A stretch of 64,000 nucleotides of DNA from Paenibacillus swuensis (GTDB lineage: Bacteria > Bacillota > Bacilli > Paenibacillales > DY6): the NCBI RefSeq assembly GCF_001644605.1, contig NZ_CP011388.1, positions 4,631,501-4,695,500 on the forward strand, given 5' to 3'. Position numbers and translations under genes: made by a program. Shown here piece after piece: positions 47,889 to 56,041 of this stretch. Under the pieces are notes generated by a model. It had not been told where the DNA came from. It made no database searches and worked only from the letters and a program-made list of their open reading frames with translations. Numbering within the stretch: the stretch's first letter is position 1; each line of letters starts with the position of its first letter.

Positions 47889-49295
47889 TTATTCAAATCT
47901 GAAGTATGTTCGGGCATTCTCATAACAAATACCTTCGATAAGCTTGTCAAGCATTTCCCGTTCATCAGGCACTTCTCCGCGCTCCACCCATTCACCGATG
48001 AGATTACAGAGAATTCTGCGGAAATATTCATGCCGCGTATAGGACAAGAAGCTTCTGGAATCCGTCAGCATGCCTACGAATCGTCCCAGCATGCCCAAGC
48101 TCGCCAACGTGTTCAGTTGGTTCAGCATGCCGTCTTTCGTATCGTTGAACCACCATGCGGAGCCCAGCTGCATTTTGCCCGGAATCCCGTCGCCTTGAAA
48201 ACTGCCGATGATGGAAGCCAACACCTCGTTATCTCTGGCATTAAGCGAGTAGACAATCGTTCGGGGCAGGGCGTGATCCCGCTCCATCGCGTCCAACAAG
48301 CCCACAAGCGGTGCGGCAACCGGAGCGTCGTTAATGGTATCAAATCCCGCATCCGGCCCGAGCTGACTGAACATACGCGAATTGTTGTTTCGGTGCGCGT
48401 TCATATGGAACTGCATGCTCCAGCCGTGGGCAGCGTACTTTCCGCCCAGAAACACGAGCGTTTGCGTCTTGTACTTGATCTCATCCTCTAATGTTAGTTC
48501 TTCCCCTTGCAAGGCTCTGGCAAAAATATCGGCGACTTCTTGAACCGCAGCTTCCTCATAAGGGAGAAAGTCCAATCCATGATCCGAGATTCTGCACCCC
48601 TGCTGATGGAAAAACTCGATGCGGGATGCCAGCGCGCTGAGCAATGCGTCATATGTGTCAATCGGAGCTCCCGTCACTTCCTCCAGTTTCTTCAGATACT
48701 TAGGAAACGTGGCTTTGCGAATGTCCAGATATTTATCCGGACGATAGGTCGGCAGCACTTGAAAGTCCTGAACTTCCTCGCGCAACTTCATATGGTACTC
48801 CAAGGAATCGGAGGGATCATCGGTTGTGCAAATCACTTCTACATTCGATCTGCGGATGAAATCCCGCGCGGCAAAGCCTTCTCCCTGTAACAAAGCGTTC
48901 GCTGTGTCCCAGATGTGCTTGGCATTTCCCTCATGAATGAGTTCATCAATTCCGAACATCCGGCGTAATTCCAGATGAGACCAGTGATAAAGCGGATTTC
49001 CAATCATCATCGGGAGCGTGCGTGTCCAAGCGAGAAACCTGTCATAATCTTGTACACCCTCGCCGCCCGTGACCAGCTCTTCCGCTTCTCCATTGGCGCG
49101 CATCGCTCTCCATTTGTAATGATCCCCGTACAGCCATACTTCCGCCAGGTTCGTATATCGTTTATTCTCGTAAATTTCCTTAGGATCCAAGTGGCAATGA
49201 TAGTCTATGATCGGCATATGGGCAGCCACTTCGTGATATAAACTTACCGCCGTCTTGTTCATCAGCATAAAATCCGCGTCCATAAACGTTCTCAA
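47889..49295 (-). CDS. uxaC: Glucuronate / galacturonate isomerase
   Basis: Converts D-glucuronate to fructuronate and D-galacturonate to tagaturonate. 468 residues, the normal length. It belongs to the amidohydrolase superfamily: the metal motif IIDYHCHLDP (HxH) lies near the N-terminus, and DRFLAWTRTLPMMIGNPLYH, CTTDDPSD and LNARDNEVLAS are family hallmarks. The start is TTG at 49295, with AAGGAGA 7 bases upstream; a longer open frame runs back into the AraC gene and is rejected. A promoter and a cre-like site lie in the 70-base gap after the AraC gene. UxaB/UxuB partners are not in the window. Confidence 0.95.
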   Translation of the reverse strand: MRTFMDADFMLMNKTAVSLYHEVAAHMPIIDYHCHLDPKEIYENKRYTNLAEVWLYGDHYKWRAMRANGEAEELVTGGEGVQDYDRFLAWTRTLPMMIGNPLYHWSHLELRRMFGIDELIHEGNAKHIWDTANALLQGEGFAARDFIRRSNVEVICTTDDPSDSLEYHMKLREEVQDFQVLPTYRPDKYLDIRKATFPKYLKKLEEVTGAPIDTYDALLSALASRIEFFHQQGCRISDHGLDFLPYEEAAVQEVADIFARALQGEELTLEDEIKYKTQTLVFLGGKYAAHGWSMQFHMNAHRNNNSRMFSQLGPDAGFDTINDAPVAAPLVGLLDAMERDHALPRTIVYSLNARDNEVLASIIGSFQGDGIPGKMQLGSAWWFNDTKDGMLNQLNTLASLGMLGRFVGMLTDSRSFLSYTRHEYFRRILCNLIGEWVERGEVPDEREMLDKLIEGICYENARTYFRFE

Positions 49296-49328
49296 ATTGA
49301 TCTCTCCTTTTTTTATCCCTATTTTGCC

Positions 49329-49356
49329 AATATAACATGATCGTCCGACTTGTGAA
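49329..49356 (-). promoter_or_regulatory. Promoter of uxaC
   Basis: On the minus strand TTCACA (49356-49351) and TATATT (49334-49329) are 16 bases apart. Confidence 0.5.
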
Positions 49357-49366
49357 ACCGTTAACT
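49353..49366. promoter_or_regulatory. cre-like site (CcpA) overlapping the uxaC -35
   Basis: TGAAACCGTTAACT matches the consensus TGWNANCGNTNWCA at all but the last base. Catabolite repression of uxaC is inferred. Confidence 0.45.
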
Positions 49367-50196
49367 TATCCGAAGGAGTTCCTGTACTCTTTGGGCGATA
49401 CCCCTTCCGCTTTGCGAAACACTTTAATGAAGTAGCTGGCTTGCGAGAAGCCTGCCGCGAGAGCAACCTCCCCTACCCTCATTCGGGTGGAGACCAGCAG
49501 CCCCTTGGCCGCGGCCAGTCTGCATCCGGTAAGATGCTGAAGCGGGGTACGACCAACGATATCGCTGAACAGCCTCAGAAAATGAAACTCGCTGTAGCCA
49601 GACAACTCCGCCATTTGCTTTAGCGTCCAAGGCTCATGGCAACGCTCCCGCACGGTGTCCGCCACGGCGCGAATGGAATCGGCTTGTCCGGGAAGGAACG
49701 GATCTTCGGGATTTCGGTAGTTCAGTGTCAGCTCCGCCAACAGCTCATAGAGCAAAGCGGACATCCTTGGCTCCGATCGGGTATGAAACGCCTTGGCCAA
49801 AGCGTACATCTCCTCTGTAATGGAAATCAATCGTTCCCGGTCTTCAAAGCTGAACCGCCAGCCTGACATTCCTTCCCCTCTGCGCAACAATCCGAACGGG
49901 AGCGCCGCCTCCAGATGAATCCACCTTACATCCCAAGGATCCTGAGGATCTGTGCCGTAGTGTTGAAAGGCGTCTTTAGGGTAGAGAAAGCCGTCCCCGG
50001 CCTTAAGCGGAACGGATTCGTTGTCTAACATCATGTACCCTTTTCCCTCAAAAACAAGATGAATATTGTAATAAGCAAGCGCCCCCGCCTCCCTCCGCTC
50101 CGCGTGTTCCGGAAAATGGTTATACCGCCCCATGGAGACAGGGTAGCATACAAGACTTTCAGACACCGGCGAGGTCAAAAAATAGTTCGTCTTCAC
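49366..50196 (-). CDS. AraC-family transcriptional regulator (uxaC / GH42 locus)
   Basis: Soluble regulator of about 276 residues with an N-terminal AraC-binding cupin (about 20-110: YNIHLVFEGKGYMML and KAGDGFLYPKDAFQHY) and a C-terminal AraC domain (about 175-275: QMAELSGYSEFHFLRLFSDI and AAGFSQASYFIKVFRKAEG). The start is uncertain: GTG at 50196 has a GGTGGG-type site, while TTG at 50253 has none. It is divergent from the GH42 gene and directly upstream of uxaC, so it could control either. The ligand is probably a galactoside or uronate, inferred from neighbours. Confidence 0.85.
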   Translation of the reverse strand: MKTNYFLTSPVSESLVCYPVSMGRYNHFPEHAERREAGALAYYNIHLVFEGKGYMMLDNESVPLKAGDGFLYPKDAFQHYGTDPQDPWDVRWIHLEAALPFGLLRRGEGMSGWRFSFEDRERLISITEEMYALAKAFHTRSEPRMSALLYELLAELTLNYRNPEDPFLPGQADSIRAVADTVRERCHEPWTLKQMAELSGYSEFHFLRLFSDIVGRTPLQHLTGCRLAAAKGLLVSTRMRVGEVALAAGFSQASYFIKVFRKAEGVSPKEYRNSFG

Positions 50197-50348
50197 TCTG
50201 GTTTCCCACCCTTCTGTTTCATTCGCATAGCAAGAAAGTGTTATTTTCCGCAAATATATACTATATACACTTTATAACACAGATTTTAAAATGAACAGTA
50301 GAAGAACTTATCGCAATAATATTCTATTTATTTACTGGAGGCGCTAAC

Positions 50349-52415
50349 ATGAACCATCCTGACGCACTAAAACCTTTTCGTCTAGGCGTATGTTATTATC
50401 CTGAACATTGGGAGGAAACGTTGTGGGAAGATGATTATCGGAGGATGCGTGAAATGGGGCTTACCGTCATTCGCGTCGGCGAGTTTGCCTGGTCCCTGTT
50501 TGAACCTGAGGAAGGTGTATTTCAGTTCGAACTGTTCGACCGCGCTATAGACGCGGCTCATCGACATGGCCTGAAAGTTATTCTCGGTACACCGACTGCC
50601 ACACCGCCCGCATGGTTGACGCATAAATATCCGGAAGTGCTTAATGTAACACACGAAGGGGTTACTCTTCAGCATGGCATGCGCCGGCATTACAACTATA
50701 GCTCCCCTAAATACAAGGAGCTTTGTGCCATCATAACCCGCCGGATGGCGCAACAATACCATGATCATCCCGCAGTTATCGGCTGGCAAATCGATAATGA
50801 ACTGAATTGCGAGACAAGCCGATTCTATGCCGATGCCGATCATCTCGCTTTCCGAAGCTGGGTTCGCGAGAAGTACCAGACGCTGGATCGACTGAATGCC
50901 GCTTGGGGCACCGTATTCTGGAGCCAGACCTACACGGATTGGGAGCAGATTTTCCTGCCTCGTCCGACAACCGCCGGTTATCAGCCTAACCCGCATTTGG
51001 CGCTGGATGAGAAGCGTTTTATATCCGATAACACGATTGCCTTCGCCAAGATTCAAGGGGATATTCTTCGTGAGGTTGCGCCCAGTCACTGGGTCACGAC
51101 CAATGGTTTGTTCCAACATCTGGATAACCATCGGATGACCGATGATCTGCTGGATTTCTACAGCTATGACTCCTATCCGCAATTCTCGACCATCTTCTTG
51201 GATCCCGCGGAAGAAGATGCACTTGCGGACCGGAGCAGCTCGCTGAACCTTTCGGCCGTGCGCTCGATCTCGCCTAACTTCTGTATCATGGAGCAGCAAT
51301 CCGGCGGCGGCGGTTGGGTAAACCGGATTGATATGCCGATGCCAAAGCCGGGACAGATGCGATTGTGGACCTATCAATCGATAGCGCATGGCGCGGATCT
51401 GGTACTCTATTTCCGTTGGCGCACCGCTACAGTCGGTCACGAAATTTACTGGCATGGCATCAACGATTACCACAATCTACCGAATCGCAGAGTCCGGGAA
51501 GCATCGGACATTGGCGCTGAGCTAGCCCGGGTCGGCGTGAGCATCGCGGGTTCCCGGGTGCGTGCCGATATCGCCATCCTCCGGGATTATGATAATGAAT
51601 GGGACGGCGAATATGATGTTTGGCACGGACCTTTCCAGTGGAAAAGCGGGAAAGAATGGTTTAAAGCTTTGCAGAAGCGCCATATTCCGAACGATGTTTT
51701 GTATCTGCGTGAAGGTACATCCTTAGAGGAGCTGCAACGCTACAGTGTGCTTGTCTATCCGCATCCGGCCATCTTGCGGGATGAAACGGCCGCTTTGCTC
51801 GAAGCTTATGTGAAGAGCGGCGGCAAAGTGATCTTCGGTTGCCGTACGGGTTACAAGAACGAGCACGGTCACTGCTATATGCGTCCGTTCCCGGGCGCGG
51901 CGGCGAATCTGTGCGGGATTACTGTGGAAGAATTCACGAAGGTGATGGGTACGCGCAAGCCCACCTCCATGCAATGGGGAGAGGATTCGGATGCTCTGAC
52001 ACTGGCGCCGGATTTCAACGATATTCTGGAGGTGGCGCCGGACAGCGCGACTGTCACCGTCGTAGCGACTTATGCGACGGATTATTATGCAGGCAAGCCA
52101 GCCGTTACGCGGAACGCGTTCGGGCAAGGCGAAGCATGGTACTTCGGCGCCGTGTTTACGGCAGCCGCAGCCGGGCGCGTCATCGACGCGCTTGGGCTGC
52201 AATCGCCGTCGGCGGCTTGGTTGCAGCTTCCGCCTAGCGTGGAGCTGATTGTTCGCGAGGGCGAGGCCGGCACGCTGCACTTCCTGCTGAATTACAGCGA
52301 GGAAGCCGCTGTCATTCAGGTGTCGGGCGAACGGACCGAGCTGCTTTCCGATACGCCGTTGTCAGGCGATGTCACCCTCCCGGGCTACGGGGTTATGATC
52401 CTTAAGGAGAAATAA
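50349..52415 (+). CDS. Beta-galactosidase, glycoside hydrolase family 42
   Basis: Retaining beta-galactosidase of 688 residues, cytosolic (no signal peptide). The (beta/alpha)8 catalytic domain fills about 10-385, with acid/base Glu151 in WQIDNELNC and nucleophile Glu315 in MEQQSGG. A trimerisation domain (about 395-600, HGPFQW to YFGAVF) and a small C-terminal domain complete the family layout. GH42 enzymes often act on beta-1,4/1,3-galacto-oligosaccharides from pectic galactan. The start ATG has GGAGG 6 bases upstream. It is divergent from an AraC gene and followed by a shared terminator. Confidence 0.95.
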   Translation: MNHPDALKPFRLGVCYYPEHWEETLWEDDYRRMREMGLTVIRVGEFAWSLFEPEEGVFQFELFDRAIDAAHRHGLKVILGTPTATPPAWLTHKYPEVLNVTHEGVTLQHGMRRHYNYSSPKYKELCAIITRRMAQQYHDHPAVIGWQIDNELNCETSRFYADADHLAFRSWVREKYQTLDRLNAAWGTVFWSQTYTDWEQIFLPRPTTAGYQPNPHLALDEKRFISDNTIAFAKIQGDILREVAPSHWVTTNGLFQHLDNHRMTDDLLDFYSYDSYPQFSTIFLDPAEEDALADRSSSLNLSAVRSISPNFCIMEQQSGGGGWVNRIDMPMPKPGQMRLWTYQSIAHGADLVLYFRWRTATVGHEIYWHGINDYHNLPNRRVREASDIGAELARVGVSIAGSRVRADIAILRDYDNEWDGEYDVWHGPFQWKSGKEWFKALQKRHIPNDVLYLREGTSLEELQRYSVLVYPHPAILRDETAALLEAYVKSGGKVIFGCRTGYKNEHGHCYMRPFPGAAANLCGITVEEFTKVMGTRKPTSMQWGEDSDALTLAPDFNDILEVAPDSATVTVVATYATDYYAGKPAVTRNAFGQGEAWYFGAVFTAAAAGRVIDALGLQSPSAAWLQLPPSVELIVREGEAGTLHFLLNYSEEAAVIQVSGERTELLSDTPLSGDVTLPGYGVMILKEK

Positions 52416-52447
52416 CAAGAAGTTTTTACTAATGTGTAGTTCTGGTA

Positions 52448-52484
52448 AAAACAGCGCAAGATCAATGTGATCTTGCGCTGTTTA
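52448..52484. terminator. Bidirectional terminator that includes the end of rarD
   Basis: AAACAGCGCAAGATCA and TGATCTTGCGCTGTTT pair perfectly around a three-base loop. On the minus strand the first arm is the last codons of rarD and the TGA stop begins the second arm. Confidence 0.9.
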
Positions 52485-53385
52485 CGTTGTTCTTCTTTAC
52501 TGATGTACGCCGGGTTTTCGACCAGGTAAACACGGCCAATGATAGCCAAATGCATGTAAAAGCCGCTAAATGGGTGTCCGTGAAGTTTTCCTTGTAGAGA
52601 AACACCCCTAGAATTAAACTGATCGTAGGAGCCAAATACTGCAGGAATCCGATTAATGTGAGCGAAATCCGTTGAGCTCCCATCGCGAACAGCAGAAGCG
52701 GAATTGCGGTCACCGCTCCGGAGCCAATAATCAGAGGCAGCGAAACCGCAACCGATTCGCCGACGCTGAGTGTCCCTTTCACCAACAGGTACACCAGATA
52801 ACCCAGGGCGAACGGCATGACGAACAGTGTTTCAAAGGTGAGACCCACGATGGAATCCATGCGAGTCAGCTTCTTGGCCAGACCGTATAACCCGAACGAT
52901 AACGCCAAAGAGAGCGCAACCCAAGGAAATTGTCCGAGATTTAACGTCATCACCAGCACCCCTGCCCCGGCAAGCGCGAAGGCACACCATTGCAAGCTGC
53001 TCAACCTCTCCCGCAGTACGGCCAAACCTAATAACACGCTGACCAAGGGGTTGATATAATACCCCATGCTCGCTTCAATTAAATGTCCGGAATTGACGGC
53101 CCATATGTAAATATACCAGTTCCCGCTAATCAATAAACTCGCAACCGCCAGCGGCACGGCTCGCTTGGGTTCCTTACGAAGGACGCGAAGCTGCGCTTTA
53201 AACTCCTCTCGCCTCCCTGTAACCGACAATACGATTAACATAAAGATGAACGCCCAGAATACGCGTTGTGCCAAAATTTGGTCGGAAGAAATGTTGTCCA
53301 GCCATTTCCAATAGATCGGGAGCAAGCCCCAAATGAAATACGATAATGCTGAGTAACCTATACCTTTTTGTTGTTCTGTCATCAT
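52462..53385 (-). CDS. rarD: EamA-family transporter RarD
   Basis: Drug/metabolite-superfamily permease of 307 residues, the usual RarD length, with ten predicted membrane segments in two EamA repeats. The N-terminal GIGYSALSYFIWGLLPIYWK and the GHLIEASMGYYINPL region are characteristic. In E. coli RarD relates to chloramphenicol resistance; the true substrate is unknown. The start is the ATG at 53385, with AGGGG 6 bases upstream; an upstream extension would lack a site. The final residues are encoded by the first arm of the terminator. Confidence 0.9.
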   Translation of the reverse strand: MMTEQQKGIGYSALSYFIWGLLPIYWKWLDNISSDQILAQRVFWAFIFMLIVLSVTGRREEFKAQLRVLRKEPKRAVPLAVASLLISGNWYIYIWAVNSGHLIEASMGYYINPLVSVLLGLAVLRERLSSLQWCAFALAGAGVLVMTLNLGQFPWVALSLALSFGLYGLAKKLTRMDSIVGLTFETLFVMPFALGYLVYLLVKGTLSVGESVAVSLPLIIGSGAVTAIPLLLFAMGAQRISLTLIGFLQYLAPTISLILGVFLYKENFTDTHLAAFTCIWLSLAVFTWSKTRRTSVKKNNVNSARSH

Positions 53386-53566
53386 TATTATCCCCTGGTC
53401 AAAAAAATAGTTTCGTCGGCAACCCTTACCTATGTATTCTACGCCTGCCCCCTCATTCTGGCAATCCGTTTCCCGGTTCACGTTGTCACTGCGGACACTT
53501 CTGTCACCCTGAAATCATGGATGTCTTTCGAAAGATTTAGCAACCGCAACTTCAAAGGGAGGGCTG

Positions 53567-53728
53567 ATGAACGCGATGAGACTTGCTACCAAGACCCGGC
53601 TGGAGTACCTGCAACAATTAATTCAATCGATGGGCAATAGCCCTGAACAGCGGGAAGCGATTCATATTCTAGAATCCCTTCATAAAGATATTGAAGAAAA
53701 CTATGCTGAAATATGGATTGAAGGTTGA
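53567..53728 (+). CDS. Small helical protein of unknown function (53 residues)
   Basis: A short open frame with a strong ribosome site (AAGGGAGG four bases before the ATG). The product is amphipathic and helix-prone with alternating charged and Leu/Ile positions (RLEYLQQLIQSM, then EAIHILESLHKDIEENYAEI), in the style of small Spo0E- or Sda-like helical hairpins, although the Spo0E signature is absent. No family recognised. It ends 20 bases before the -35 of the FAD-Rieske promoter. Evidence is ribosome site and coding-like composition only. Confidence 0.6.
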   Translation: MNAMRLATKTRLEYLQQLIQSMGNSPEQREAIHILESLHKDIEENYAEIWIEG

Positions 53729-53747
53729 TGACTTTTAAATCTCCCCA

Positions 53748-53776
53748 TTGGTTATATTAGGAATATCCTATTATAG
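53748..53776 (+). promoter_or_regulatory. Promoter of the FAD-Rieske gene with a palindrome filling its spacer
   Basis: TTGGTT (53748-53753) and TTATAG (53771-53776) are 17 bases apart. An inverted repeat ATATTAGGA-ATA-TCCTATTAT (8 of 9 arm pairs) occupies 53754-53774, that is, the whole spacer and half of the -10. A regulator bound there would sit between the promoter elements. Confidence 0.55.
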
Positions 53777-53795
53777 AAAAGGAAGCGATTTACCA

Positions 53796-55331
53796 TTGTC
53801 TATGAATTCAACCTTTGACGCATTTCCGCAATTTCCGGAGTCTTACTGGTTAAACGCTTCACCCCTGCAGGAATTCCCTAAGCTACAGGAGAATATTCAG
53901 GCGGATGTAGTGATTGTCGGCGCCGGGATTACAGGTATTACGACCGCTTATTTACTGGCCAATCGGGGCGTTAAAGTCGCTTTAATTGAAGCCGGGCGTA
54001 TCCTTCATGGCACAACCGGTCATACGACCGCCAAAATCACCGCTCAGCACGATCTGATCTACGATGAATACATCTCCCATTTTGGACAAGAGAAATCCAA
54101 ACTTTACTACGAAGCTAATAACGAAGCTCTGCAATGGATCGAAGGTATAGTGCGGGAACATCAGATTGACTGTCAGTTTCAGGTGGAAGACGCCTACGTG
54201 TATACGGAGCAAGACTCCTATCTGAAGAAGATAGAGAAGGAATTTAAAGCCTACGAGTTATTGGGCATTCCCCGCCGTTATGAGCAACAAACCCCGCTGC
54301 CTTTCGAGACCAAAGCGGCTGTCGTGATGGAAAAGCAGGCTCAATTCGACCCGGTTCCCTTTCTGACTCATCTCGTTCAGCACATTCAGAGACTTGGCGG
54401 TCAGATTTATGAGAATACCACGGTCACGGATGTGGACAAAGGGCCACAACCCTCCGTGCACACGAAAGACGGCTTTACCGTGAAATGCGGTCATACGGTT
54501 GTGGCTTCCCACTTTCCGTTTAATGACATGAACGGCTTTTACTTCGCCAAGCTTCACGCGGAGCGCTCTTACATCCTGGCGGTCAAGACGGCGAAGCCTT
54601 ACCCCGGCGGGATGTACATCAGCGCCGAAACCCCAAAACGGACACTTCGTTCGGTGCAAATTCACGGGGAGTCCGCCGTTATTATCGGTGGCGAAGGCCA
54701 TAAAACCGGTGAGGGCATATGCACGTTTCAATACTATGAAGCTTTAGAGAAATTCAGCAGAGATACGTTTGGCGTCCATGAAATTCCTTATCGCTGGTCT
54801 GCGCAGGATCTTTACTCGCTGGACAAAATGCCCTATATCGGTCGCATGCTGGACGGGCATCCCAATATTCTTGTGGCTACCGGTTACAAAAAGTGGGGCA
54901 TGACGACAAGCGTCGTTTCCGCGTTGCTCAATACGAAGCTGATTATGGGCGAAGAAACGCCTTATGAGGAGCTCTTCACGCCGAAACGGTTCCATGCCGA
55001 TCCGGATATTAAAACCTTTGTCACCGAAGCCGTTAGCGTCGCGGGACATCTTGTGGCGGGTAAATTGGAGATTACACATAAAGACCCCGAAGAGTTGAAA
55101 CCGGACGAAGGATCGGTTGTCAGAATTCGCGGCCGCAGAGCAGGCGCATATCGGGATGCGCAAGGAGCGCTTCATCTGGTGGATACGACCTGTACGCATA
55201 TGGGTTGTGAAGTAGGCTGGAATGAGGCCGAGCGATCCTGGGATTGTCCTTGTCACGGTTCAAGATACACTTACGACGGTGAAGTAATTGAAGGCCCCGC
55301 TATGAAAGCTTTAGGTAAAGTGGAGCTTTAA
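53796..55331 (+). CDS. FAD-dependent oxidoreductase with C-terminal Rieske [2Fe-2S] domain
   Basis: Fusion of a DAO-type flavoprotein and a Rieske domain, 511 residues. The Rossmann motif VGAGITGITTAYL is at about 41-53 and the DAO domain continues to about 400 (GTTGHTTAKIT is conserved in this subfamily; VATGYKKWGMTTS is near the end). The Rieske domain fills about 425-505 with ligands in CTHMGC and CPCHGS. Relatives (YhfW-type) are found in many Bacillota with unknown substrate; the small C-terminal Rieske suggests one-electron transfer out of the flavin. The start is TTG at 53796, with AAAGGAAG 10 bases upstream; ATG 53802 is the alternative. Confidence 0.9.
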   Translation: MSMNSTFDAFPQFPESYWLNASPLQEFPKLQENIQADVVIVGAGITGITTAYLLANRGVKVALIEAGRILHGTTGHTTAKITAQHDLIYDEYISHFGQEKSKLYYEANNEALQWIEGIVREHQIDCQFQVEDAYVYTEQDSYLKKIEKEFKAYELLGIPRRYEQQTPLPFETKAAVVMEKQAQFDPVPFLTHLVQHIQRLGGQIYENTTVTDVDKGPQPSVHTKDGFTVKCGHTVVASHFPFNDMNGFYFAKLHAERSYILAVKTAKPYPGGMYISAETPKRTLRSVQIHGESAVIIGGEGHKTGEGICTFQYYEALEKFSRDTFGVHEIPYRWSAQDLYSLDKMPYIGRMLDGHPNILVATGYKKWGMTTSVVSALLNTKLIMGEETPYEELFTPKRFHADPDIKTFVTEAVSVAGHLVAGKLEITHKDPEELKPDEGSVVRIRGRRAGAYRDAQGALHLVDTTCTHMGCEVGWNEAERSWDCPCHGSRYTYDGEVIEGPAMKALGKVEL

Positions 55332-55341
55332 TCAAATTAAG

Positions 55342-55383
55342 AAAGCCCCGGGCAGAAGGAATATCCTTCCGCTTGGGGCTTTT
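55342..55383 (+). terminator. Terminator of the FAD-Rieske gene
   Basis: AAAGCCCC pairs with GGGGCTTTT, with an inner GAAGGA-TAT-TCCTTC hairpin. Confidence 0.85.
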
Positions 55384-55546
55384 CATTTACATAGAAAGAT
55401 ATGCGGCCGGAATAGGTGGGTTGTGTGCAAAATCTGTCGTAAACTATTGGGTTTCTCACCCCATGAATTGACATTTTTCCCGCGGCACTTCAGGTATAAT
55501 ATTTTTTATCGCTTCATTACTTTACATAGGGAGGAAGATTAATCGC

Positions 55547-56008
55547 ATGAATCCTGACAAGTTGTTGCACATTGAAGCCGCGTGTTTAAACCCGCAAGAC
55601 GCCATCCTGTTTCGTTTATATTTGGAGGGTGTCGAAATTCATGAAATGATTTACTTAAAGAGTATATCCCTGGACCCGGTTAATCGGATCCTTAAAATCA
55701 GCAATGCTTCCGGACGAACTCGCGAACTTACGGTCAGCGCCAAATGCGTTGCATTATATCAAAAAGCTCTGCACCAAGCCTATTATATTTCGGAGACCCG
55801 CACGGAAATGATTCCTCTGATGAAATCCGCCTTCTTATTGAAAGCGAGTATATACGATTATAAAGCGCTCGAAGGGAATCTGGAGGACATGGATGCCGTC
55901 ATTCTTCGGACCATTGACCGCAGGCTCCATGATCTGTCTCAGATTCATTCCTATCCAGAGTTAACTTACCTTCCTTCAGGTTTACAGATGTTACAACAAA
56001 CGGTATAA
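55547..56008 (+). CDS. Conserved-looking protein of unknown function (153 residues)
   Basis: Soluble protein of mixed helix and strand, without signal peptide or membrane segment. No domain recognised. Features: acidic N-terminal half with LHIEAACLNPQDAILFRLYL, a Lys/Arg patch VNRILKISNASGRTREL, and a helical C-terminal part with paired Arg (TIDRRLHDLSQ). GGGAGGAAG lies about 10 bases before the ATG and a good terminator follows, so it is a real monocistronic gene. The upstream region has a TTGACA and a TATAAT but 21 bases apart, too wide for a normal promoter. Confidence 0.75.
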   Translation: MNPDKLLHIEAACLNPQDAILFRLYLEGVEIHEMIYLKSISLDPVNRILKISNASGRTRELTVSAKCVALYQKALHQAYYISETRTEMIPLMKSAFLLKASIYDYKALEGNLEDMDAVILRTIDRRLHDLSQIHSYPELTYLPSGLQMLQQTV

Positions 56009-56014
56009 GTGTTC

Positions 56015-56039
56015 AAAGCCCCTGCTTCAGGGGCTTTTT
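56015..56039. terminator. Terminator shared by two convergent genes
   Basis: AAAGCCCCTG-CTT-CAGGGGCTTTTT, between the unknown protein gene and the facing DUF4184 gene. Confidence 0.85.
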
Positions 56040-56041
56040 CG

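Noticed and set aside
49296-49466. N-terminal extension of uxaC by 57 codons
   Set aside because: It would overlap the end of the AraC gene and its sequence is unrelated to UxaC; TTG at 49295 has a good ribosome site and gives the usual length.
50382-51473. 363-codon open frame opposite the GH42 gene
   Set aside because: Antisense to the catalytic domain of a well-conserved glycosidase; no start signal and no recognisable fold.
53386-53566. Possible riboswitch before the 53-residue protein gene
   Set aside because: I looked for a conserved aptamer core and found only weak stems; the downstream gene does not suggest a ligand.
55456-55505. TTGACA and TATAAT before the 153-residue protein gene as a promoter
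   Set aside because: The spacing is 21 bases, too long for sigma-A; one element may be chance.
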